A stretch of 64,000 bases of DNA from Limnoperna fortunei (taxonomy: Eukaryota > Mollusca > Bivalvia > Mytilida > Modiolidae), in NCBI GenBank assembly GCA_944474755.1, contig OX104117.1:59821522-59885521 (forward strand), given 5' to 3'. The notes below the pieces were generated by a model, which was not told the DNA's origin, made no database searches, and saw only the letters and a program-made list of their open reading frames with translations. Of this stretch, positions 1-12,278 are shown piece after piece. The first letter of the stretch is position 1, and the number at the start of each line of letters is the position of its first letter. The position numbers were made by a program, and so were the translations under genes.

Positions 1-690
1 CTATACCGGATAATTTTTACTCTTATACCTCCACTCAACGAGAGTCTTTCAAAAAGATGGATCAGCAAGTCTTTGCAAAATGCAAAAAAAGCAATATGCT
101 TTACTATAAATTTTACTAGTTTATATCTCTGCTCGACCAGAGTTGGGGGTATATAGAGATCCCCATGTCCTTCTCTATCTCTCCATCCATCCATCCACAT
201 TTGGTTTCTGGATAAATCAAAAAGCTTGAATCTGATTAAAATGAAACTATAGGATACATATTAGGTGGGTAAGAAGCCTATTGGTGCTTGAGGAATTCTG
301 TCAAGGTGAAGGTCACAGTTTCAAAAAGAAATTACACAAAAAGGATTTTTCCGGACAAAAGCCAAAAAAGTTTGCATTCTATTTCAATAAAACTTTAAGA
401 TATAGTTTAATATCAGGTGGATCAATAGCTAAATAATTTTTTGGGGAAATTCAGTGGCAGTTCAAGGTTACAGTCGCTAAAAAAATGAGACATTTTCATG
501 GAAAAGATGTTTTGAGATGACAACTCAGAAAGTTGGCATCTGACTTCAATAAAACTTTATAATATAATGGTAATCATATGGTAAGAATTTCAGTTTGTTT
601 TTTAAATTTTGATACAACTAGGAGGTGCTTGTTATGATTGATTTTGGAGTGTGCATCATATTAAAGCAGGGGTATAATTGATCAATATGT
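1..690 (+). repeat. Dispersed element with about 165-bp internal repeats (HINE-like), copy A
   Basis: Begins with a terminal stretch holding ATACC..CTC and GAGAGTC motifs. Degenerate repeats follow near 230, 380 and 545, sharing phrases such as TTCAATAAAACTTTA and TATTAGGTGG. The same phrases occur reverse-complemented at 57700-58390, so both belong to one family. It resembles bivalve non-autonomous elements with central tandem repeats. The left boundary is outside the window. Confidence 0.5.
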
Positions 691-1529
691 CAACTATTTC
701 TAGTTTATATCTGTAAGTCAATGGAGAGCACAGATCAAATATACTATAACAAAATTAAATTGATTTGAAGGTTGTATACAGGCCATAATAACTGTTGATC
801 TTGGTAAAGTTTTGTTTAAAATAAATGTAATTTAGCAATGAATTGATTATTTGAAAAAAAATTAAAGAATGGGGAAAGATTGAAACATTTATTTATTGAA
901 TATTTTGTGTTTGTTTTTAATGAAATCCTACAAAGCAGGGTTTTATATATTTGTTATTTTCTTTGTCTGTATTTAGCTGAAATTTTGTTAAAAGCAAAAA
1001 AAGATTCTTTTTTTGAACAATAGTTGACATTACATATACAATTGTTCACCTGTATAAATATGTAAAAATGCAATATTTTAAAAGATAACATATAATAGAG
1101 TTATATATTGCTTGTTATGCAGAATTATCCAGACTATGGTCGTTTGTTTAAAATGTCTTTTTATTATTATGAGCTTTATCTGTTGTGAACCTAAAACAGC
1201 TGATAGTGTATTGCAGCAGTTTAAAATAATTTATTTCAATCTGCTGAAATATCTTACAATTAAATAAATTCTTTGCAATTGTTATCTTTTGAGTTCCTTT
1301 AAATTGGAACTGTATAACAAATTCTGAAATTGTGTGTTTTTAAAAAACCTTGGTATTTCTACTGGTACACTGTTCTTAATATTTTAATGGGTAACAGTCA
1401 TCAGATTATTATTAAAGTTATACTTACATTGAGTTTATTGTTAATAAATATCAAGCTTACCCAGTTTATTCCCACATGAGAAAAAAAGATTGAAATATAG
1501 ATTGAATTAGTTTATTGATTGATTTTATA

Positions 1530-2520
1530 GTTTGGGTTAATAGTCTGATATTATAGAAGGCTGGAGTACTTGGGTTAATAGTCTGATGTCATAGGTTTCT
1601 GGAGTACTTGGGTTAATAGTCTGATGTCATAGGTTTCTGGAGTACTTGGGTTAATAGTCTGGTGTCTTAGAAGGCTGGAGTACTGGGGTTATAAGTCTGC
1701 TGTCCTAAGAGTCTGATGTCATAGGTTTCGGGAGTACTTGGGTTAATAGTCTGGTGTCCTAAGAGTCTGATGTCATAGGTTTCTGGAGTACTTAGATTAA
1801 TAGTCTGGTGTCCTAAGAGTCTGATGTCATAGGTTTCTGGAGTACTTGGGTTAATAGTCTGGTGTCTTAGAAGGCTGGAGTACTGGGGTTAATAGTCTGG
1901 TGTCTTAGAAGGCTGGAGAACTGGGGTTAATAGTCTGGTGTCTTAGAAGGCTGGAGTACTGGGGTTAATAGTCTGGTGTCTTAGAAGGCTGGAGTACTGG
2001 GGTTAATAGTCTGGTGTCTTAGAAGACTGGAGTACTGGGGTTAATAGTCTGGTGTCCTAAGAGTCTGATGCCATAGGTTTCTGGAGTACTTGGGTTAATA
2101 GTCTGGTGTCTTAGAAGGCTGGAGTACTGGGGTTAATAGTCTGGTGTCTTAGAAGGCTGGAGTACTGGGGTTAATAGTCTGGTGTCCTAAGAGTCTGATG
2201 TCATAGGTTTCTGGAGTACTTGGGTTAATAGTCTGGTGTCTTAGAAGGCTGGAGTACTGGGGTTAATAGTCTGCTGTCCTAAGAGTCTGAAGTTCTTTGA
2301 TTCATTATAATAGTCTGGTGTCTTAAAAGGCTAGAGTGATGGGGTAAACAGACTGATGTTCAAAGAGGCTGGAATACTGGGGTTAACAGACTTGTGTCCT
2401 GGGAGTCTGGAATACTTAGATTTAAATGCTGCTTTCCTATTCGGCTGTAGTACTAATAAAGTTGGGGGTACTTGGGTTATAAAAGTCTGATATCTTAGGA
2501 GGCAGGTGTACTTGGTTCAT
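1530..2520 (+). repeat. Minisatellite, 38-bp unit with a 54-bp variant
   Basis: Tandem copies of a unit built on GGAGTACTGGGGTTAATAG and TCTGGTGTC. A 38-base form and a longer form containing GTCTGATGTCATAGGTTTC alternate, giving a higher-order pattern. Copies become more diverged after 2280. Open frames seen here are repeat artefacts. Confidence 0.95.
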
Positions 2521-2522
2521 TA

Positions 2523-2718
2523 GGGCCCCGCCACTCGGTGGCAGACGCCCAATAGTGATCAGTCTGTCCGTCCTGTCCGAGCGTCCGTCCAAAGCTAATC
2601 GTATCCGGGCTATAACTTTTTTTATCTTTTAAGGTAGGCTTTTAATATTTAGGATGTGGGTAGGTAATATCAAGACGATGTGTGGTTTTTGACCTTGACC
2701 TCGAGGTCGGCGGGGCCC
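2523..2718. mobile_element. Small TIR element inserted in the minisatellite
   Basis: A 196-base insert bounded by a perfect 10-base inverted repeat, GGGCCCCGCC / GGCGGGGCCC. It interrupts the minisatellite and contains the phrases GTCCGTCC and TAACTTTTTTTATCTTTTAA. It has no coding capacity, and no clear target-site duplication was seen. Confidence 0.6.
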
Positions 2719-2754
2719 ACAGAGATGGATACCATCTCACTGATATCTTGTTAT

Positions 2755-3460
2755 AATGGATGTCTTAAAAGGCTGGAGTACTGGTGTTGACATACTGATG
2801 TCCTTGGAGGCTTAGTACTTGGATTAATAGGCCGCTGTCCTAGGGGCTGGAGGAAATGGGTTAAAAGGCTGTTGTCCTCGGAGACTGGAGTACTTGGGTT
2901 AATAGGTGCTACCCTATGAGGCTGAAGGAAATGGGTTAAAAAGGCTGCTGTCATAGAAAACTTACGTACCTGGGTTAATAGGTGCTATCCTAGGAGGTTG
3001 GAGAACTTGAGTTAACACTTTATGTCCTGGGACTGTAATGTGCTTGGGTTAAAAGTTTTATGCCTAGAATGTTAAGGTACCTGGGTTAATAGTCTGATCT
3101 CCTAGAAGGTTGCAGTACTTGAGTTAACAGCCTGATGTCCTGGGACGCTAGAGTGCTTGGGTTCAAAGTTTTATGACTAGAAGGTTAACATACCTGAGTT
3201 AAACGTCTGATGTCCTGGGACATCCTAGGAGGCTGGAATACTTGGTTTAATGGACTGATGTCCTGAGACGCTGGAGTCCTAGGAAGCTGAAGTACTTGGT
3301 TTAATAGCCTTGTCCTAGGAGGCTGGAATATTGGGTTAATGGACTGATGTCCTACGACGCTGGAGTCCTAGGAGGCTGGAGTTCTTGGGTTAATAGACTG
3401 ATGTCCTAAGACGCTGGAGTACTGGAGTAAACAGACTGATGTCCTTGTAAGGTTAGTTCA
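2755..3460 (+). repeat. Minisatellite, continuation with diverged units
   Basis: The same GGAGTACTTGGGTTAATAG..CTGATGTCCT theme as 1530-2520 but more diverged, with GGAGGCTGGA and GGGACGCTGGAGT variants. It was probably one array before the insertion at 2523-2718. Confidence 0.9.
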
Positions 3461-3561
3461 TAGGTTAAGTTTCAACATACTTTATTTGCAAAAAAAATTA
3501 TCTAAAAGAATAAGACACAAGTTAAACAAACTTATGAAGACTCATTTCCATATTTGCTCTG

Positions 3562-3641
3562 GTATCAGCCCCAAGAATCTCATATCAGCCACGGGGGCTT
3601 TAGCCTGAGTGCTGATATGGGTCGGGGCTGACATCAGGAAA
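3562..3641. repeat. Imperfect palindrome around CATATCAGC
   Basis: Arms containing TATCAGCCCC..CATATCAGC pair with GCTGATATG..GGGGCTGACATCA, separated by about 20 bases. Probably a foldback remnant. Confidence 0.6.
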
Positions 3642-4035
3642 TTACCTTATATTATTTCATATCAGTAAAATTGTGTTTGTTTTAATTGGATAATACAAGG
3701 TCAGCTGGTATTAATTAATTTGCAGTAATTTGACGTGAGGGCATTATCACGCCGTGATACGCCGGGCGTTATCACGTCGTGGTAATGCCCTCTCAAGTAA
3801 CAATCAACATAAAACTGTTTATTTTTAATTTATAAAAAACTATATTTACATGTACAACCCAAATGAGGAAAAAAAATGTCATAAAGTTTAGAAAACTAAC
3901 TGTGTATTGCCTAAAAATGACAAACAATGATATATCATGAGGCCAAACATTAAAATCATACAGCAAGCCGCTACAAACACATAATACAGTCTTAAACACG
4001 TGGTTTCTTAACTCTTCAATAAAATAAATATAATA

Positions 4036-4207
4036 GTTGCTTATATAGCTGGCATTGTCATGATACTTGACAGCACTTGGGACAGTGGTATTGCCTTAAA
4101 CATCGATAATACCCTCGCCTTTGGCTCGGGCATTATCAATGTTTCAGGCAATACCACTGTCCCTTGTGCAGTCAAGATATCATGACAATGCCCTCTATAT
4201 AAGCAAC
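4036..4207. mobile_element. Foldback element, about 80-base arms (copy 1)
   Basis: From GTTGCTTATATAG to its reverse complement CTATATAAGCAAC the sequence pairs over about 80 bases per arm, including TGTCATGATA.CTTGAC, GACAGTGGTATTGCC and CGGGCATTATCAATG. The loop is a few bases around GCCTTTGGC. No coding potential. Confidence 0.8.
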
Positions 4208-4604
4208 TATTGTATAATTTTATTTCATATCAGTAAAATTATGTTTGTTTCAATTGGATAAAACAAGGTCAGCTGGTATTAATTAATCTGCAGTAATTTG
4301 ACATGAGGGCATTATCACGCCGTGATAACGCCCACGGGCGTTATCAACTCGTGGTAATGCCCTCTCCAGTAACAAGCAACATAAAACTGTTTATTTTTTA
4401 ATTTATAAAAAAATATATGTACATGTACAACCTAAATGAGGAAAATATGGCATTAATTTAAAAAACTAACTGTGCATGGCCTAAAAATGCTAAACAATGA
4501 TATATAACGAGGTCCACTTTCAAATCATACAGCAAGCAGCTACAAATAAAGAATACAGTTTTAAACAAATGGTTTCCTAATTCTTCAATAAAATAAATAT
4601 AATA

Positions 4605-4780
4605 GTTGCTTATATAGAGGGCATTAATTGTCATGATACTTGACAGCACTCGGGACAGTGGTATTGCCTTTAACATTGATAATGCCCTCGCCGTTGGCTC
4701 GGGCATTATCAATGTTTCAGGCAATACCACTCTCCCTTGTGCAGTCAAGATATCATGACAATGCCCTCTATATAAGCAAC
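4605..4780. mobile_element. Foldback element, about 80-base arms (copy 2)
   Basis: Same structure as 4036-4207, with the loop around GCCGTTGGC. The overlapping open frames on both strands come from the palindrome and are not genes. Confidence 0.8.
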
Positions 4781-5041
4781 TATTGTATAAATAATCTATG
4801 TATCACATATTTGAATATATGTCTCCAGGGCTAATATCGATATTTGCCCTGTTCTCTAGGGCTATTATATTCGCCCTAAGTGCTAATAACTTACATTGGC
4901 TTCCTGCGTTATTATTTGGGCAGATTTTCCCATCTTTACACTAAATATATGACAATTTACATTAATATATATGTTGAGTATGCTAAAATAGTACATGTAC
5001 ATACATTTTGAAAATGTGTAAATTTAGGAACGAAAACATAT

Positions 5042-5160
5042 GGGAGGCTGCAGTGCGTGAGTTAACAGCCTGATGTCCTGGGACGCTGGAGTACTTGGGT
5101 TAAAAATTTTATGCCTAGAAGGTTAAGGAACTTGAGTTAAAAGGTTTACGCCTAGAAGTT
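5042..5160 (+). repeat. Short return of the minisatellite theme
   Basis: About three diverged units with GAGTACTTGGGTTAAA and CCTAGAAGGTTAAGG, as in 3000-3200. This suggests the 3470-5040 block was inserted into the array or arose beside it. Confidence 0.75.
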
Positions 5161-5609
5161 AACGTTATATTAGCAATATAATTTAAAAACAACAATTATG
5201 GTAAAGGTTATATAAAAAGACAAGCAGCCGGTTGCTATGGCTGCATAAGTTGCCATACCGACTATTACTTGTGGACAGTACATATCTCTCAAAGTAGAGT
5301 GTCACCCCTTACACATGACCAAGTGTTCATTTGGATCAACATCGAGTCGTACAATGATTTTTTTGTTTGTGTGATGTAATAAGCCATTTTCACAAATTTG
5401 TTATGTAAATCTTGGCGCGAAGTTTTTACTAGGTTTTTGAGTTGTCGAAACTTCAGTAGAAAATCTGACAATCCTTGTCAATAAGGTAGTCGAGCAAATA
5501 TTGCCTACAGATTCATTCGGCGATCAATATTAATATATTTATGTATAATATTGAGTAAGTATATAAACCAGTCTAGCGATTATTAATAGTCCCAGTGTAA
5601 TTTTTTGTT

Positions 5610-5826
5610 GGTGGTTAAAGTAGTTCGTCTACTATATTGATCACGTGGTCTGTCAACACTGAGATTGCGGGTTCGAGTCTTACTTCGGGCAGGGTGTACT
5701 CGACTCCAATCTTAATTGACAAGGATTGCCAGTTTTCTCCGGCTTACTCCCCCAAATAAAATCTGGATGTCAAGATATAGCTGAAAAATTGCTGAAAGTG
5801 GCGTTAAACGTCATTTAAATAAACAA
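5610..5826 (+). mobile_element. tRNA-derived SINE (bivalve type), full copy
   Basis: The head has a tRNA-like A box (GGTGGTTAAAGTAG) and B box (GGTTCGAGTCT). The body has AAGGATTGCCAGTTTTC and the tail GCTGAAAAATTGCTGAAAGTGGCGTTAAAC followed by short AAAT/AAAC units. Related to the copy at 7581. It resembles the bivalve RUDI/MetaSINE type by recall, not verified. Confidence 0.85.
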
Positions 5827-7580
5827 TCAAAAATCAATAGTGTGTGTGCGTAAAGTGCGTGCTTGCAAGCCCACAGAAAAATTAATCATCCACTACAGTA
5901 TTTATAATTTCTAACATATAATACACATATTGCTCATTTATGGTGCAAATACCAACAGGCAATACAAAATGCTCCAGACACGCCAAACGGTTAATAACAT
6001 TAATATACGTACAAGTCATTCCGCGTATAGATGCAGTTTCTAGTGTCACATTGACATACCAGTTTAAAAGAAAACATAAAACAAACACAAAAAGTACTTA
6101 GTTTTTTCTATCCTTGTCTGAAGAAGATATATTAATATAGCTTCTGATGCAATAAACAAAACGAATATAAGTGGATATTAGTTGAAATTATTCAAGTTAG
6201 ATAGCATTATCAAGTTAATTTAGAATCTTGATAAAGAACAAGCGGTCTAACAATTTAATAATCGTGTAGAATGCCAGTCATATTTCATTCCCCCTTGTCT
6301 TTATTGGCAAAGCTAACACAATTATATGCTGGTTTATATTTTATATAAAGACTAATCGCCTCAGAGACTAAAGAAAATCATATTTTAAAACAATAATTTG
6401 TGTGCTGTACACAATCCAGACCCAAGATGCGGTTTGATTGACGGGAAGCCGGTTAGGGTCAGTGATATAATTGCCAAAAGACAAAATTTCCTACAGATAC
6501 ATTAAATAAAGATTTGCTAATAAGTCGGACCAAATCCGATTAGTTTCTTATTAAATTTGATGTTCATTTTGCTGTTGTTTGATTTAATGCGGTACAAATT
6601 AATGGAATACTACGGTACGATATATCGCATTTCACATTTGGTGGTTTTGGCTATGAACTAAAAGCAATACATAGAATCACTTATTGAATTGTCAGAAAAG
6701 CGTATCAACGGAAATTGTGTTGTTTATTGAAAGAATGCTATATCTTACTGAGTTTTTATGGGCTTAATTAGGGCAAAAGTTGTATTAATATCGAGCAAGG
6801 AATATGGTATATTGTTTTGGGGGTATAATTGCCCTGTTAAGATTGAGTTATGAAAATAAAATTTTAAGTTTGATACAAATCACATGACTCGAATCGCGTT
6901 ATATACATGTACTCATAAAATGTACAATGTATGTAATATCTTCGGCTAGCCAAAGATAAGTTAATTTTGTTTATGTAATGTGTATTACCCTTACCCACCA
7001 TGACAGATGAGAGAGGAAGAAAGATTTGTTGGTAGACGGAGGATTGACTGATTGATTGTTTTTCCTTAATGCCCAGCGATATACATAACGAGAACAAATG
7101 AAAAACGTCAAATAAACTGGGTTAGACCAAAGGGCAGAAAACATTGACTGCCACTAAAAAGGTATGACGGACAGTTTAACCTTTTGTAGAACCTACATTT
7201 TAGGGCCTTTTTAGAAAACTACAAAGGCGAGCGTTGCACTAACTAACACGCTCCCCAATATGCTCCGCGTACGCATGTCGTCGCTCGTCGCCTGCAGATA
7301 TTATTAAACCATTATTTTCAACTAAAAATGGAACATCACGTGATACCATATCAGATGATTATAGCAAAGAAAATGTTTCTTTTATTTCCCTTAAGTAGTC
7401 AACGAGAATTGTGGACAATAGAAGAGTCATAAACTATTGGTTTTATATTAATATGTTAATATGATGGTGTTTGTTCCATGAAAACATTTTACAACCACAA
7501 TGAAATAGGAAATTCCTACATCATTTTAATTTATGTTAAAGATAAGTAAACATAATTAAGCTCTTTAAAATGGTATAGCA
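5827..7580. other. AT-rich non-coding DNA
   Basis: No supportable gene. Short open frames lack codon structure or splice context. A less AT-rich patch at 7200-7310 and another near 6415-6470 carry no motif I can name. Confidence 0.5.
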
Positions 7581-7836
7581 GGGGCCTCAGTAGCCGAGTG
7601 GTCAAGGTAGTTCGTCTACTATTGATCACGTGGTCAGTCAACACCGAGATTGAAGGTTCAAGTCTCACTGCAGCCAGGGTGTACTCTACTCTAATATTAA
7701 GTGACAAGGATTGCCAGTTTTCCTGTCGGTCGGGGTTTTCTCCGGGTTCTCCAGCTTCCCCTCCTCAATAAAAACTGGACGCCATGACATAGCTGAAAAA
7801 TTGCTGAAAGTGGCGTTAAACACCATTCAAACAAAC
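7581..7836 (+). mobile_element. tRNA-derived SINE with target-site duplication
   Basis: Complete element: A box TAGCCGAGTGG near 7591, B box GGTTCAAGTCT at 7654-7664, central GATTGCCAGTTTTCCTGTC, and tail TGAAAAATTGCTGAAAGTGGCGTTAAAC with AAAC repeats. Flanking GGTATAG at 7572-7578 and 7837-7843 is the likely target-site duplication. The 67-residue open frame inside is incidental. Confidence 0.9.
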
Positions 7837-9420
7837 GGTATAGTACAGTTGGGGAAAAACTACTATTTTCAAAACATCTCGGTTAACAGGAATAAAACCA
7901 GTTGCGAACATTGAACATAAACATTTCCTAGCTAATTTTATTTCACAGCTGTTATCTCGTTTTGTCGTCTGCCAATTACATTATTGTCCACTATATTTCG
8001 CCCGTACATCAATTTGGCTTTTGGCAACAAATAGATAATGTGACTAATAAAATAAAGTCCAACTGAACACCGCAGTACAACTGTGTTATCAATAATTTAA
8101 ACAAATTTACTCATCAGAGATTTTAGAACTAATTAACGTGTCTAATTCATTTATGGCTAGAAAACCCATAAATTACGCCTGGAAATGAGACAATACCAAT
8201 TACTTTACTAGGAGTTTAATAAATTATACAGATAATTTTAGACCTTTGGACGGCCAATTAACCAATTCCTTTTGCAAAATGTGACAAATTTCTCTTCCAG
8301 TGCACCAAATTATGGTGAATATTCAGTTAAAGCAGAAAGCTAAATGAAGAATAGTGTTTTACTATTAAATTAATGCCGGTCGCTTCGTGTCATAACTCGA
8401 TTACAGCGAGTTTTGGCACAGGAAAAGATGGACGGAATAGCCACTGGGACCTATCACGTGTCCCAATTAGCACCGCTTATGACATTAAGCAGCCTTAATT
8501 TAAATATCTAACAACTAACTTCGATTCTACTCTGAAAAATGATCCAACTTGATTTATATAATTGTATAAAGAAATACATTAAAAGATAGATGTGGTATTT
8601 TTTGTTCAACAAGTGTCAGCAAAAAATGTCGTTAGGTCGTAAAAGTAACTCTCATGAAACAAAAGGCAAAAAAATACCTTAAAAAATCTAATAATCGAAC
8701 CACGCATAAAACGTGATGTAATTAAAATACACAATACTGAAATATCTGTTCCAAAAGCAAACAAACTGTAGGCAATAAAAATATTTCACATTTGACCTGT
8801 TAAACCTAATATAATATATTTCATTAAGAAACAATGCTTTTTATAGGGGATGGTTTTGATTACTGAGGTAAAGGAAGTGGCGTGTCTTACATTAAAACAT
8901 ATAAGTTCCAAATAATATTAATGGAAACTAACAGAAATAGTTTATTTTCCCGAATAAATATGTTGCATTTAAAAGTAAATGTAGAATAATCTCATTGACA
9001 GTTGTTTGATTGTATGAATATTTGTTTAACAATTTCAGCAATTTTTCATAGATAGTTAGAAATAAGATACATTTACATGTAAAATATCTTAAACAGCTTA
9101 AACTTGAGGAACAATTTTATCTTTGGCAAATTAATAATTAACAAAAATTAAGTCTTGGTAAATTTATTTTCAGAGTTGTTACCCGACCAATAGAAACCCT
9201 CCATTTTCTAAAGTATCCTTTTCTTTTTTTAAATTTGTGTTCTATTGTTAATATATTTAGAATCCGATTTTCGAATAATAGTAGATTGTACATTTTGCAC
9301 GTAGTGTACCGATATCCAAGATCCGAAGAGCAAAGCATAATCTATGTTGATCAGAAAATGTTCATTGTTTATAAGTTTTTAAGTTTTAAATGGCAAAGAC
9401 AGAGAGTGAACCTAGCTTGC
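7837..9420. other. AT-rich non-coding DNA with one denser patch
   Basis: No gene supported. About 8370-8520 is less AT-rich, contains CACGTG and TAATTA-type homeodomain core sites, and could be a regulatory element; this is a guess. Confidence 0.4.
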
Positions 9421-9522
9421 ATTTTTATTTGGAGTCGCTGTTTCTAAAAATCATTACCCAGAGAAGCCATTTTTATTTGGAGTCGCTGTTTCTAAAAATC
9501 ATTTCCCAGAGAAGCCATTTTT
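9421..9522 (+). repeat. 48-bp tandem duplication
   Basis: The phrase from ATTTTTATTTGGAGTCGCTG to CCAGAGAAGC occurs twice with a 48-base period and one or two mismatches. It lies within a short plus-strand open frame that I do not consider a gene. Confidence 0.9.
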
Positions 9523-11310
9523 ATGAAATTTGTTAATGGGAAAATGAAAAACAGATCTAAAGTGACATATATTAAATCATAGCCATATTTTTGCCTAAAA
9601 TTTAATTTAAAAGCAAATTTAAACTAGTGGTAATTCGGTTATGATTAAAAAAGGGGACACACGTAAATTAGTCTCCGACACAGAGAACACACATCAATTC
9701 CTATTTACTATGGGGCTATATCAGTCGCTGCCCGTGATGATTTTGAACAAAGAGCGATGTTTGATATACACGAGATCCTGCTTATTTTTATATAGTCTTT
9801 GTGTACACTTTTGTGATGGTTTAACATGACAAACTACTGCGCTTGTAGGATGTGCTTATCTCATGTGTCAACCAATGGTGTGCCAGATGTGATTGTGGTT
9901 GATATGGGATACCAAGAATCTTTTGCGTGGAGATTTGGAGTTTCACTTATTTAACAAAACGAAATGATTTTCATTGTCAAAATTAACTTGTTCAAATTCG
10001 AATTGAAGGAATACTGTACGAGGACAGATTAATTGTTTACATATCGTCAAAACGCGACCATTTGTTTAGTTCAAAACAATATACCATAACTATAATGCCT
10101 TTTTCACTACATAAATTAAAAACATGAAAAGGATGACCTTGCACAAATATAGGTGTTTAATTCTTAGCGGCCCGGCGTCTATTTTTTTGGGGGGAGGGGG
10201 GAGCGAGGAAAACTGCATAGTTTGAAACCCACGACAGGTTCCGTACTCGCTATGATACCACCGGTATAAGTAGTACCAAAGGGAGAACGCAACCGGACAT
10301 GAGTTTTCGACGATGGGAACAGTGACAATCCTTTCCAACCGAGGTTTGCATTAAAACACCATTCAAGCAAATTCAACCGATGTTGAAGTCGAGCACACCT
10401 TAATGTCTGACTCGGCATAACAACCATAATTTAATTACACTTTCAACATAAGGCTGAAAAGCTGGTCTCATTACATATTTATGTATTTGACAATTAGTAG
10501 ATACGATGCTATTGAGTTCTATTTACCTTTGCACTATTTTTCATATTTGGGTTTCATATTTGATATGAACAAAAAGAGCACTGTCGTCGGGCTTTCTCAA
10601 ATGATTATACTTTTAGTATAGATACATTTATTGTAAATTTGGGCAATCAGTTCTTCAATACCGACAATAAATGTGTAGACAGACATACACCTTCATAGTC
10701 GTATATTTCTAATAAAAATCAAAAAGTCGCAAGTTTCTACAGCTAATTACAACAGTAATTACATTTCAGTGAATATCAAATGCATTGAAAGTGTTTTGGC
10801 TTTATTGGAACACATATTTTACCTTTTGCTACTGGTTCAAAGCGGGCTATTTTTACGCTGTCGCTACACATTTTTGTATATTAGATAAAAAGAGATCATT
10901 TAAAATTAAAGATGTTTTAATCGTCTGCAGTTACATTGTATTGTTATTACTGTAATAACGTCAACTCAACAAGAAATATTCCTTAGAAGATTGATAATGA
11001 TCATGTGATATCGTGTCATATACCTGGTCTCATGTTTGTGACAATACGACAGCTGTCGAGCACAAGACACGAACATATTTATCTTTCCTGTTATCACTCC
11101 AACGTCTGTACGTGGCATATTGTTTTGAGCCAAGACATCTCTAGATTAAACGCTGACATGAAATTAAACCAGAGGGGAGGGGGCATACGATTTGTGTTTT
11201 TTTAGGAGTGGGGGTGGTTAATACAAATATCCGGAAAGTTTCCATTAAATGCTGCTCTTGATGCTTTCAGATTTGTTTTTGTTGTCGACAATAGTCATTA
11301 GAGATAAATC
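9523..11310. other. AT-rich non-coding DNA
   Basis: No gene recognised. Overlapping minus-strand frames at 10090-10427 lie in a slightly GC-richer patch beside a G-rich run (10188-10203); they look fortuitous. Confidence 0.45.
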
Positions 11311-11372
11311 TAGCTACAATAATGTTGCTCCTTTTTTATGGACGGAAAAAAGGAGCTACATTATTGTAGCTA
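11311..11372. mobile_element. Minimal palindromic copy of the TAGCTACAATAATG TIR family
   Basis: 62 bases: TAGCTACAATAATG..GCTCCTTTTTT, then ATGGACGG, then the inverted arm AAAAAAGGAGCTACATTATTGTAGCTA. It is the two ends of the family seen at 12279 and 13712 with almost no interior. No clear 9-base target duplication was seen. Confidence 0.85.
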
Positions 11373-12278
11373 ATATATAGATTGGAAATGGGAGATAACT
11401 CATAGATCTGTAATTTATCTGCAATGTATGTTTAAATTATTTAAGAAATATTTATATGCCCAAACAATTCTGCCACTGTCAGTTGTATGTCTGCAATTTC
11501 ACGGGCTTGTTCTACACTGTACCACATTATAATGAGTCGGCCTGCTCGTTCAGATTAAATTAATTCAGTACAAACAGTGAAAACATACATGAATAAAGAA
11601 AACGTCTTAAACACAACGACTATTACGACTATTAGGAAGTTTTTTTTAATGAAGAACATGGAAGAACAATATGGTAGCAAACCTTACCGATCATTCCTGC
11701 TGTTTATAGTTTCTAATGTAAGTTTTTCAGAAAATAATATGAAAAATTTAAAAAGTCAGAAAATGGCAATAATTCCTAAACAGAGTCATTTGACAATTCG
11801 TTGAGTCAACTTATTTGTAAATCTTGTTTTGCTTATGGGCGGTTTCAAAAAATGACCCCAACAGGTTATGGTCAATCTCACAAAATTACCTCAGTACTTT
11901 TTTAAGAATGTATTTTCTTCTTTTATTTGTTTTAACTTGGAGTGTCAGGCGTGCAACGAATTCAGGCTAAACATAGTACTTTTTCTACAACCTATCATTT
12001 TCAAATGGTTTAACTGTATTATGCATTTTTTTTTCTCCAGGGATGACTTATAATTACAATTTAATAATTGTGTTGCCGTATGCAAAAATACATATTACTT
12101 TTGACTTAATAAAAATTTTAAGAGGTAGATAACAAAAGAATTTTCAAAAATTCTTGAAAAAAATTTTTGTGTGAAAAAGTACAATTGCATATTGTTCAAA
12201 ATCTTGCACAGGAAGTCATTAGTATTTGTTACATTGTTTAAGAAAACAGTAACAAGTTATATGAAGCATAACATTGTT

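Larger units (their letters stand above)
3650..4787. repeat. Tandem pair of about 568-bp units, each with two palindromes
   Basis: Unit 1 (about 3650-4217) and unit 2 (about 4218-4787) align throughout. Each starts ATTTCATATCAGTAAAATT, contains a 55-60 base palindrome (3737-3792; 4305-4364) built on GAGGGCATTATCACG, and ends in a long palindrome of about 175 bases. It sits where the minisatellite stops, and the minisatellite theme resumes at 5042. Confidence 0.88.

Noticed and set aside
1530..2520. CRISPR array
   Set aside because: Spacers are not unique; the whole unit repeats. It is a eukaryotic minisatellite.
2751..2954. 67-codon minus-strand open frame
   Set aside because: Product of the 38-bp minisatellite; the translated repeats follow the DNA unit.
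4458..4834. Open frames on both strands (96 and 64 codons)
   Set aside because: Both lie in the long palindrome at 4605-4780 and mirror each other.
7040..7140. Further SINE tail fragment
   Set aside because: Only GATTGATTGTTTTTCCTTAA-like similarity; too short to support.
7583..7665. tRNA gene
   Set aside because: A and B boxes are present but the sequence does not fold as a full tRNA and continues into a SINE body.
7711..7914. 67-codon plus-strand frame
   Set aside because: Runs through the body of a SINE and its flank.
10090..10427. Two overlapping 82-codon minus frames
   Set aside because: Different frames in a slightly GC-rich patch; no family or splice context recognised.
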